From Omnitrophica bacterium RIFOXYB12_FULL_50_7 (GTDB lineage Bacteria > Omnitrophota > Omnitrophia > Omnitrophales > Aquincolibacteriaceae): a stretch of DNA of 5,012 nt. A program made the translations under genes and the position numbers. The notes beneath the pieces are model-generated. The model made no database searches and had not been told where the DNA came from. It saw only the letters and a program-made list of their open reading frames with translations. The first letter of the stretch is position 1, and each line of letters begins with the position of its first letter. The stretch covers positions 10,663-15,674 of the forward strand of contig MHFU01000053.1 in NCBI GenBank assembly GCA_001804345.1, in the 5' to 3' direction. This document shows, piece after piece, positions 1 through 4,770 of the stretch.

Positions 1-25
1 CGGGGAGCTTGAGAAAAAGCTATGA
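1..25 (+). CDS. atpF: ATP synthase subunit b, C-terminal end (partial)
   Basis: Only the last codons are present. Reading from base 2, the frame gives GELEKKL and stops at TGA 23-25, overlapping the atpH start as ATGA (22-25). A charged, helical Glu/Lys/Leu tail fits the end of the peripheral-stalk b subunit, which normally precedes atpH in this operon order. The overlap suggests translational coupling of b and delta, the two proteins that form the stator contact. Identity rests on gene order and a 7-residue tail, so it is an inference. The other two frames stop at 10-12 and 27-29 and cannot be formally excluded. Confidence 0.5.
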
Positions 26-576
26 GTAACGCCATCGTCTCGGGTCGTTATTCCCGTGCCTTATTTGAACTTGCAGAAAAAAAAGGCCACCTCGCCGAAG
101 TAGCCGCCGGACTTCACGCTCTTGCCAGGATCCTGGAGGATCAACCTAAGATTCTGCTCCTCATGGCAAATCCCACGCTCACGAACCAGGAAAAATACGC
201 TCTGTCGGTGGCAACCCTCGCAGGCGGAAAAACGAAACTCCTGGAAAGATTTCTCTATGTCTTAATCGATAAAAAACGTTTTGCTCTTTTGCCGGACATT
301 CAAAAGATCTTTCATGAAGCTTTCGAGAAAAAGCAAGGCGTTCAGGAGGTGCAAATGCTCTCCGCCACACCGTTTTCTTCTGCGATTCTGGAAAAGTTCA
401 AAATGATTCTCACCAAAAAGCTTCGTTCGGAAATCCGACTGATCCCCCAAACCGATCGTGGCATCTTGGGTGGATTTATCCTGCGCTTTAATGGGAAAGA
501 GATCGATTGTAGTTTCAGAAATCGTCTTCATGAGATCCAACAAAAACTGACGGCCGATACCGGCCCGTCATTCTGA
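22..576 (+). CDS. atpH: F1Fo ATP synthase subunit delta
   Basis: The delta subunit (OSCP homologue) sits on top of the alpha3beta3 hexamer and binds subunit b, holding the stator against rotor torque. The protein is 184 aa, within the usual 175-185. The N-terminal helical-bundle domain (about 1-105) starts with the family pattern RYSRALFELA (residues 9-18) and has the conserved NP at 50-51 followed by a lysine-rich turn. The C-terminal domain (about 108-180) ends in the family hallmark region at 146-169: RGILGGFILRFNG, then IDCSFRNRL. ATG 22 is chosen because it gives the family start and forms an ATGA overlap with the upstream frame; only a weak GAG (11-13) precedes it, in keeping with coupled translation. 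The last codons and the stop lie inside repeat or hairpin sequence (548-570 and 567-634), so the C-terminal tail TADTGPSF may be repeat-derived. Identification is firm; it is the only gene of the complete set without a clear Shine-Dalgarno. Confidence 0.95.
   Translation: MSNAIVSGRYSRALFELAEKKGHLAEVAAGLHALARILEDQPKILLLMANPTLTNQEKYALSVATLAGGKTKLLERFLYVLIDKKRFALLPDIQKIFHEAFEKKQGVQEVQMLSATPFSSAILEKFKMILTKKLRSEIRLIPQTDRGILGGFILRFNGKEIDCSFRNRLHEIQQKLTADTGPSF
548..570 (+). other. Short hairpin at the 3' end of atpH
   Basis: TGACGG (548-553) pairs with CCGTCA (565-570). After a single bulged C (564) the stem continues with CCG (554-556) against CGG (561-563), closing a 4-nt loop ATAC. That is nine base pairs with one bulge, ending four bases before the stop codon. 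There is no T-run after it, so it is not a standard intrinsic terminator. It shares bases 567-570 with the next hairpin, so the two cannot fully form together. Function unknown. Confidence 0.5.
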
Positions 577-634
577 GCCTGATGATTTCTTGCTTGCCTA
601 TCGGCAGACAGGCGAAAGCAAGAATCAGGATGAC
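567..634 (+). repeat. Imperfect inverted repeat filling the atpH-atpA spacer
   Basis: The outer arms are GTCAT (567-571) and ATGAC (630-634). Inward, CCTGA (578-582) pairs with TCAGG (625-629), TTCTTGCTT (587-595) with AAGCAAGAA (616-624), and GCCT (596-599) with AGGC (610-613). The apex TC/GA closes a GGCA loop (603-606). I count about 25 pairs with a few bulges, mostly on the left arm. The left arm covers the atpH stop codon (574-576). The sequence is of the GTCATTCTGAG...CAGGATGAC type seen as dispersed intergenic palindromes in many bacterial genomes; that resemblance is from memory. It has no T-tract and sits 11 bases before the atpA ribosome binding site, so an RNA structure or REP-like element is more likely than a terminator. 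Confidence 0.75.
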
Positions 635-645
635 AGAAATAAACT

Positions 646-650
646 GAGGA
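646..650 (+). promoter_or_regulatory. Ribosome binding site of atpA
   Basis: GAGGA lies 7 nt before ATG 658. It decides the start over the out-of-frame ATG at 651, which is too close to this site. It follows the right arm of the spacer hairpin by 11 bases and is itself outside the stem. Confidence 0.7.
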
Positions 651-657
651 ATGTCTA

Positions 658-2169
658 ATGCTTAAACCTGAAGAAGTCACGCAAGCCATTCAAAAAGAAA
701 TTCAGAGATACGAAACGAAACTCGAGATGCAGTCGGTCGGTTATGTCCTGCAGGTGGGTGACGGTATCGCCCGCGTGTACGGCCTCGACGAAGTCATGGC
801 CGGCGAGCTCGTCACCTTCCACGATGGGACAACGGGCCTAGTACTCAATCTTGAGCCGCATCATGTCGGCGTTGTCATCCTCGGCGAAGACTGTGGCATC
901 AAAGAAGGCGGCCAGGTCAAACGCACGGGCAAGATCGCACAAGTTCCGGTGGGCGATGCTTTAAAAGGCCGCGTCATCAATCCGCTCGGAGAACCACTCG
1001 ACGGTAAAGGTCCGATCGTCACAAAAAAAACGCGCCCGATCGAATCCTTGCCTCCGTCCGTCGTCCAGCGCCAACCGGTGAAAGAACCGTTGCAGACTGG
1101 CATCAAGTCCATTGACGCCATGATTCCCATTGGCCGCGGCCAACGCGAACTCATCATCGGTGACCGCCAGACCGGGAAGACCGCTATCCTGATCGATACA
1201 ATCCTTAATCAAAAAACCACGGGCGTTCATTGCATCTATGTCGCGATCGGCCAGAAATTATCGAGCGTTGTGGCTCTCACGGAAACGCTTGAAAAATATG
1301 GTGCCATGGAATACACCACGATCGTGTCCGCGTCTTCCGACGATCCAGCTCCCCTTCAGTACCTCGCACCTTATGCTGGCGCTGCGATCGGTGAAGAGTC
1401 CATGCTCACCGGAAAACATGCCCTGGTAATGTATGACGATCTTTCCAAACATGCCGTTGCATACCGGGAGATCTCCCTTCTTTTGCAACGGCCGCCGGGA
1501 CGCGAAGCTTATCCGGGCGATGTGTTCTATCTTCATTCGCGACTACTTGAACGCGCTGCCAAGATGCGCGAAGACCTGGGAGGCGGTTCCCTCACGGCAC
1601 TTCCCGTGATCGAAACACAGCTTGGTGACATCTCGGCTTACATTCCAACAAATGTCATCTCCATCACCGACGGACAGATCTATCTTGAAGGTGATCTTTT
1701 TTACGCGGGCGTCCGGCCGGCCATTAACGTTGGCCTTTCGGTCTCGCGCGTCGGCGGCAACGCCCAGACCAAAGCCATGAAACAAGTCGCGGGCATGTTG
1801 CGTCTGGCGCTCGCTCAATACCGTGAGCTCCAGGCTTTTGCCCAACTCGCAACCGACCTCGACAAAGCCACCAAGGACCAGCTCACACGTGGTGAACGCA
1901 TGGTCGAGATCCTGAAACAGACCGACCTTCACCCTCTTCCGTTGGAAAAACAGGTGGTCAGTATTTTCGCGGGCAATGAAGGCTTCCTGGATGACATCCC
2001 CGCTTCCAGGGTGCGGATCTTTGAAAAAAACCTCCTGGATTTTATCGATAAAAATTATCAGGAAATTTCTTTGGAGATCGCGGAGAAAAAAGTTCTTTCG
2101 GATACTCTGAAAGAGAATCTGAAGCAAGCCATCACGAAATTTAAATCGACTATCGACAATCGACCCTAG
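658..2169 (+). CDS. atpA: F1Fo ATP synthase subunit alpha
   Basis: Alpha alternates with beta in the catalytic hexamer, binds non-catalytic nucleotide and supplies the arginine finger to the catalytic site on beta. Length 503 aa is typical (about 500-515). Visible domains are the N-terminal beta-barrel (about 25-92), the central RecA-like nucleotide-binding domain (about 93-370) and the C-terminal helical domain. The P-loop is GDRQTGKT (168-175) with K174; the alpha-type Walker B ends ALVMYDD (255-261) followed by LSKHAVAYR. The ATPase alpha/beta signature PAINVGLSVS is at 354-363, directly followed by R364, the expected arginine finger. The start is fixed by GAGGA at 646-650. The last codons (KSTIDNRP and stop) are written in 7-bp repeat units that belong to the downstream inverted repeat at 2148-2220, so the extreme C-terminus may have been set by repeat insertion or spread. 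Otherwise the protein looks fully normal. Confidence 0.98.
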   Translation: MLKPEEVTQAIQKEIQRYETKLEMQSVGYVLQVGDGIARVYGLDEVMAGELVTFHDGTTGLVLNLEPHHVGVVILGEDCGIKEGGQVKRTGKIAQVPVGDALKGRVINPLGEPLDGKGPIVTKKTRPIESLPPSVVQRQPVKEPLQTGIKSIDAMIPIGRGQRELIIGDRQTGKTAILIDTILNQKTTGVHCIYVAIGQKLSSVVALTETLEKYGAMEYTTIVSASSDDPAPLQYLAPYAGAAIGEESMLTGKHALVMYDDLSKHAVAYREISLLLQRPPGREAYPGDVFYLHSRLLERAAKMREDLGGGSLTALPVIETQLGDISAYIPTNVISITDGQIYLEGDLFYAGVRPAINVGLSVSRVGGNAQTKAMKQVAGMLRLALAQYRELQAFAQLATDLDKATKDQLTRGERMVEILKQTDLHPLPLEKQVVSIFAGNEGFLDDIPASRVRIFEKNLLDFIDKNYQEISLEIAEKKVLSDTLKENLKQAITKFKSTIDNRP

Positions 2170-2220
2170 ACTAAAAACAAATGCTTTTAGTCGATGGGCG
2201 TTGGTCGTTGGTCTTTAGTC
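2148..2220 (+). repeat. Inverted array of degenerate heptamers (GACYAAN type), atpA-atpG spacer
   Basis: The left arm has four contiguous 7-bp units: GACTATC (2148), GACAATC (2155), GACCCTA (2162) and GACTAAA (2169). After a 10-bp centre (2176-2185) come five units in reverse complement: TTTAGTC (2186), GATGGGC (2193), GTTGGTC (2200), GTTGGTC (2207) and TTTAGTC (2214). The inner units give a perfect 8-bp stem, GACTAAAA (2169-2176) with TTTTAGTC (2185-2192), around an 8-nt loop; outer units pair less well. The second TTTAGTC could pair with the same left unit, so the structure can slip. The left arm includes the last atpA codons and the stop (2167-2169). The right arm ends immediately before the atpG ribosome binding site. 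There is no T-tract, so this is not an ordinary terminator. Confidence 0.8.
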
Positions 2221-2224
2221 AGGG
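2221..2224 (+). promoter_or_regulatory. Ribosome binding site of atpG
   Basis: AGGG lies 6 nt before ATG 2231, directly abutting the last repeat heptad (2214-2220). It is a modest site. Similar TCAGGG hexamers recur just inside the gene at 2234 and 2244, so which one ribosomes use is not certain from sequence alone. Confidence 0.55.
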
Positions 2225-2230
2225 TTTAAA

Positions 2231-3100
2231 ATGTCAGGGCAACTCAGGGCACTAAAAAACAGGATCCGCGGGGTTGAAAACACCCAAAAGATCACCAAGG
2301 CCATGGAAATGGTCGCCGCCTCGAAGCTCAAACGTTTTCAAAAACTGCGCGAGCAAACGATTCCTTATGCCCAGGCCCTGGAAGGGATCTTCAACCGTTT
2401 GCTCGCCACAGATATTCCGCTTCAACACCCCTTGCTCGAGACGCGTAAAGAAAAAGAGATCGCACTTCTTGTCATTACCTCCGACACCGGCCTCTGCGGT
2501 TCTTACAATCACGGACTTATTGGGGAGGCCCAGAAGTTCCTCGCCAGCCGCTCTCAAGCACCCTTGCTGATCGGTATCGGCAAGTACGGAGTGAACTCCC
2601 TCACCCGGTCCGGCCGCACGTGGTACCGGTCTTTCACGGACACCAAGACTTCACAACTCGAATCTGTGATCACAGAGACAAGCTCTCTTCTCGAAACGCT
2701 TTTCACGGAAAAGAAAGTCGATGCGGTCCATGTCGTTTACTCACATTTCACGGGAAGATCTGTTTTTCGTCCCATCACAGAAAAACTGCTTCCTTTCCAA
2801 CTGGAGACAACCGCCGATGAGCCTTTCGAAACATCGAGCTCTTACATCATGGAACCCAGCCGCGAGGTCTTATTCGCACGTCTCATTCCGCTCGTTTTCG
2901 CATCCAGGATACGCATGATCTTCATAGAATCCATGATCGCCGAGCACACCGCACGCATGAACGCCATGTACCAGGCGACCGAGAATGCAAAAGATCTGAT
3001 CGACGCGCTTGTGCTTTTGAGGAACAAGATTCGACAAGCGGCTATCACCAAAGAACTTATTGAAATCGTTTCGGGCTCACAAGCCCTTAAAGCCGGGTAA
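2231..3100 (+). CDS. atpG: F1Fo ATP synthase subunit gamma
   Basis: Gamma is the central rotor shaft. Its N- and C-terminal helices form a coiled coil inside the alpha3beta3 cavity and its globular part binds the c-ring and epsilon, driving the binding changes in beta. The 289-aa length is typical. The N-terminal helix has the conserved run around residues 21-35 (ITKAMEMVAASKLKR). The Rossmann-like middle carries SDTGLCGSYN (84-93), the family SDxGLCG motif. The C-terminal helix has the family pattern from ARMNAMYQAT (241-250) to the near-invariant ITKELIEIVSG (272-282). ATG 2231 yields the expected N-terminus (SGQLRALKNRIRG). The gene follows atpA by 61 bases, nearly all repeat. Its stop codon (3098-3100) lies in the first heptad of the next repeat, so the final residues may be affected by that element. 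There is no sign of the long insert found in chloroplast and cyanobacterial gamma. Confidence 0.97.
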   Translation: MSGQLRALKNRIRGVENTQKITKAMEMVAASKLKRFQKLREQTIPYAQALEGIFNRLLATDIPLQHPLLETRKEKEIALLVITSDTGLCGSYNHGLIGEAQKFLASRSQAPLLIGIGKYGVNSLTRSGRTWYRSFTDTKTSQLESVITETSSLLETLFTEKKVDAVHVVYSHFTGRSVFRPITEKLLPFQLETTADEPFETSSSYIMEPSREVLFARLIPLVFASRIRMIFIESMIAEHTARMNAMYQATENAKDLIDALVLLRNKIRQAAITKELIEIVSGSQALKAG

Positions 3101-3158
3101 CGGGAAACGGGCAACGCCAGAACGGAAGCGTTCGCCGTTCCCCGAGGACCGTTCCCCG
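3094..3158 (+). repeat. Inverted array of degenerate heptamers (CGGGNAA type), atpG-atpD spacer
   Basis: Left arm units are CGGGTAA (3094), CGGGAAA (3101), CGGGCAA (3108) and CGCCAGA (3115). After 2 bases come five right units in reverse complement: GGAAGCG (3124), TTCGCCG (3131), TTCCCCG (3138), AGGACCG (3145) and TTCCCCG (3152). The best pairing is CGGGCAACG (3108-3116) with CGTTCGCCG (3129-3137), 7 of 9, continuing outward as CGGGAAA with TTCCCCG, 6 of 7. The layout of four left and five right heptads equals that of the atpA-atpG spacer although the bases differ. The first heptad contains the atpG stop codon. The right arm ends 5 bases before the strong atpD ribosome binding site. No T-run follows. 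Confidence 0.8.
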
Positions 3159-3163
3159 CGAAT

Positions 3164-3170
3164 GGAGGAG
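3164..3170 (+). promoter_or_regulatory. Strong ribosome binding site of atpD
   Basis: GGAGGAG ends two bases before ATG 3173. It is the best Shine-Dalgarno match in the window. It lies just outside the spacer hairpin, as expected if beta, needed at three copies per enzyme, is to be translated well. Confidence 0.75.
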
Positions 3171-3172
3171 TA

Positions 3173-4573
3173 ATGAATATCGGTAAAATAATTCAAGTGA
3201 TGGGCCCCAGTGTCGACGTCGAATTTGAGGCCGATCATCTGCCGCAAATATTGAACGCCATCGAAGTCAAGAAGGGGGACCAGACCCTGGTCTTGGAAGT
3301 CGCGCAACATATCGGAGACAACATCGTTCGCGCGATCGCGCTTGCCTCCACCGACGGCCTTGTGCGCGGGATGGAAGTGAAGGACACGGGCGCTCCAATC
3401 TCCGTCCCCGTGGGTGAGCAAACCCTCGGCCGCATTTTCAATCTTCTGGGACAACCCATCGACGAGCAAGGGGCTGTCAAAGACCCGGCGAAGAAAAACA
3501 GCATCCATCACGCACCGCCCTCTTTCAAAGAACTACTTCCCGTTTCCGCAACCCTCGAGACCGGCATCAAGGTCATCGATCTTCTGGCCCCATATCCAAG
3601 AGGCGGCAAGGTCGGCCTTTTTGGAGGCGCGGGTGTTGGAAAGACCGTGATCGTCATGGAACTGATTCACTCCATTGCCAATGAGCATGGCGGTGTCTCG
3701 GTCTTCTGCGGCGTCGGAGAACGTACTCGCGAAGGAAATGACCTCTGGCTCGAGCTCAAAGAATCCGGTGTCATTAAAAAAACAGCGATGGTGTTCGGAC
3801 AGATGAATGAGCCGCCGGGTGCGCGTTTGCGCGTAGCTCTCTCGGGCCTCACGATGGCGGAATATTTCCGCGACGAGGCGCATCAGGATGTCCTGCTTTT
3901 CATCGATAACATTTTCCGCTTCACGCAGGCAGGCTCTGAGGTCTCCGCTCTTTTGGGCCGTATGCCGTCCGCGGTCGGTTATCAGCCCAACCTCGCAACG
4001 GAAATGGCCGCGCTGCAAGAGCGTATCGCATCGACGAAATCGGGTTCAATCACCTCGGTGCAAGCCATTTATGTGCCGGCCGACGACCTCACCGACCCTG
4101 CGCCGGCTACCGCATTCTCTCACTTGGACGGCGTCACGGTGCTCTCACGCTCAATCGTGGAACAGGGCATTTTCCCCGCCGTAGATCCTCTGGCTTCCAC
4201 TTCACGCATGCTCGACCCGCGCATCGTCGGGCAAGAGCACTACGACATCGCCCGCGAAGTCCAGCGCATCCTTCAGCGTTACAAGGATCTGAAGGACATC
4301 ATCGCGATCCTGGGGATCAATGAGCTTTCTCCGGACGATAAAGAGCTCGTGATGCGCGCCCGGAAGATCGAACGTTTTTTCTCACAGCCCTTCTTCGTCG
4401 CGGAGGCATTCACGGGACGCAAGGGCCGTTACGTCCATTTGAAGGACACGATCTCAAGTTTTCAAAAGATCCTCGCCGGTGAGTTCGATCACATCCCCGA
4501 GCAGTGCTTTTATATGGCAGGTGGAATTGAGGATGTTCTGGAAGCCTATGAGAAAATTAAGGTAAATGTTTAA
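3173..4573 (+). CDS. atpD: F1Fo ATP synthase subunit beta (catalytic)
   Basis: Beta carries the catalytic sites that make ATP from ADP and phosphate (or hydrolyse it). Length 466 aa is normal. The N-terminal barrel spans about 1-80, the nucleotide-binding domain about 81-350, and the helical C-terminal domain the remainder. The P-loop is GGAGVGKT (151-158; K157). The catalytic base E183 and R184 lie in GVGERTREGND (181-190). MNEPPGARLR (211-220) is intact. Walker B is VLLFIDN (240-246), and the following FRFTQAGSEVSALLGR is well conserved. The signature PAVDPLASTS is at 335-344. The lever region reads NELSPDD (383-389), a variant of DELSEED. F334 stands where the adenine-stacking tyrosine (E. 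coli Y331) normally is, a conservative change. The start is set by GGAGGAG at 3164-3170. All catalytic residues I can check are present, so it should be active. Confidence 0.99.
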   Translation: MNIGKIIQVMGPSVDVEFEADHLPQILNAIEVKKGDQTLVLEVAQHIGDNIVRAIALASTDGLVRGMEVKDTGAPISVPVGEQTLGRIFNLLGQPIDEQGAVKDPAKKNSIHHAPPSFKELLPVSATLETGIKVIDLLAPYPRGGKVGLFGGAGVGKTVIVMELIHSIANEHGGVSVFCGVGERTREGNDLWLELKESGVIKKTAMVFGQMNEPPGARLRVALSGLTMAEYFRDEAHQDVLLFIDNIFRFTQAGSEVSALLGRMPSAVGYQPNLATEMAALQERIASTKSGSITSVQAIYVPADDLTDPAPATAFSHLDGVTVLSRSIVEQGIFPAVDPLASTSRMLDPRIVGQEHYDIAREVQRILQRYKDLKDIIAILGINELSPDDKELVMRARKIERFFSQPFFVAEAFTGRKGRYVHLKDTISSFQKILAGEFDHIPEQCFYMAGGIEDVLEAYEKIKVNV

Positions 4574-4593
4574 CTTTTTCTCAAACTTGTTAC

Positions 4594-4599
4594 AAGGAG
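4594..4599 (+). promoter_or_regulatory. Orphan Shine-Dalgarno-like sequence after atpD
   Basis: AAGGAG is a near-perfect Shine-Dalgarno match 21 bases after the atpD stop, but no start codon follows at a usable distance. The next ATG (4642) opens only seven codons (MTKIPSV, stop 4663-4665). The repeat element starts 5 bases later at 4604. One reading is that this was the original ribosome binding site of atpC, parted from its start by the repeat. Chance occurrence is also possible for six bases. Confidence 0.35.
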
Positions 4600-4603
4600 A
4601 TAA

Positions 4604-4736
4604 GATCCAAGATCCAATAACCAAGAACCAAGCAATATTTAATGACCAAAATTCCAAGCGTTTAAGCAGAGCCGCTTTTAGATTTTTGGATATTGGAATC
4701 TTGGAATTTGTTTGGATCTTGGTGTTTGGTTCTTGG
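4604..4736 (+). repeat. Large inverted array of CCAA/TTGG heptamers, atpD-atpC spacer
   Basis: The left arm has GATCCAA (4604), GATCCAA (4611), TAACCAA (4618) and GAACCAA (4625), then a decayed stretch, then CCAA cores at 4646 and 4654. The right arm has TTGG cores at 4686, 4693, 4701, 4712, 4719, 4726 and 4733. Core spacing is 7, 7, 7, 18, 8 on the left. On the right, read inward, it is 7, 7, 7, 11, 8, 7, so the two arms mirror each other apart from one left unit that has lost its core. The centre carries AAGCG (4656-4660) pairing with CGCTT (4673-4677) around a 12-nt loop. This is the longest element and occupies most of the 197-bp gap between atpD and atpC. No convincing gene, terminator T-tract or promoter is seen in the gap. 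Confidence 0.8.
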
Positions 4737-4758
4737 AATTTCTGACTACATCGGATCC

Positions 4759-4768
4759 AGGGCTAGGA
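4759..4768 (+). promoter_or_regulatory. Probable ribosome binding site of atpC
   Basis: AGGG at 4759-4762 is 8 nt from ATG 4771 and is the better-spaced candidate. AGGA at 4765-4768 is only 2 nt away, which is too close. Both are weak compared with the orphan AAGGAG 160 bases upstream. Confidence 0.5.
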
Positions 4769-4770
4769 TT

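Noticed and set aside
6..21. Small hairpin AGCTT/AAGCT just before the atpH start
   Set aside because: It has five pairs only, lies within the presumed atpF coding end, and would be melted by ribosomes translating atpF; no functional case can be made.
1543..2127. Long open frame on the - strand opposite atpA (and similar ones opposite atpG and atpD)
   Set aside because: It lies wholly antisense to a certain, highly conserved gene and resembles no family I recognise; it follows from codon bias of the + strand gene.
2169..2192. Intrinsic terminator after atpA
   Set aside because: The 8-bp stem is AT-rich with no T-tract after it, and transcription must continue into atpG for an operon of this kind.
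3073..3086. GGGCT/AGCCC hairpin near the end of atpG
   Set aside because: It is a five-pair stem inside coding sequence, with no following T-run, and is likely chance.
3330..3341. GCGCGATCGCGC, a perfect 12-bp palindrome containing the cyanobacterial HIP1 octamer GCGATCGC
   Set aside because: It is a single copy inside conserved atpD codons (Val-Arg-Ala-Ile-Ala-Leu); HIP1 as a signature needs high genome-wide frequency, which this window does not show.
4642..4665. Tiny open frame MTKIPSV downstream of the orphan AAGGAG
   Set aside because: The spacing of 42 bases is too long for that Shine-Dalgarno, and the seven codons are made of repeat sequence.
4604..4736. CRISPR array
   Set aside because: The units are 7 bp and contiguous, with an inverted second half and no unique spacers of about 30 bp.
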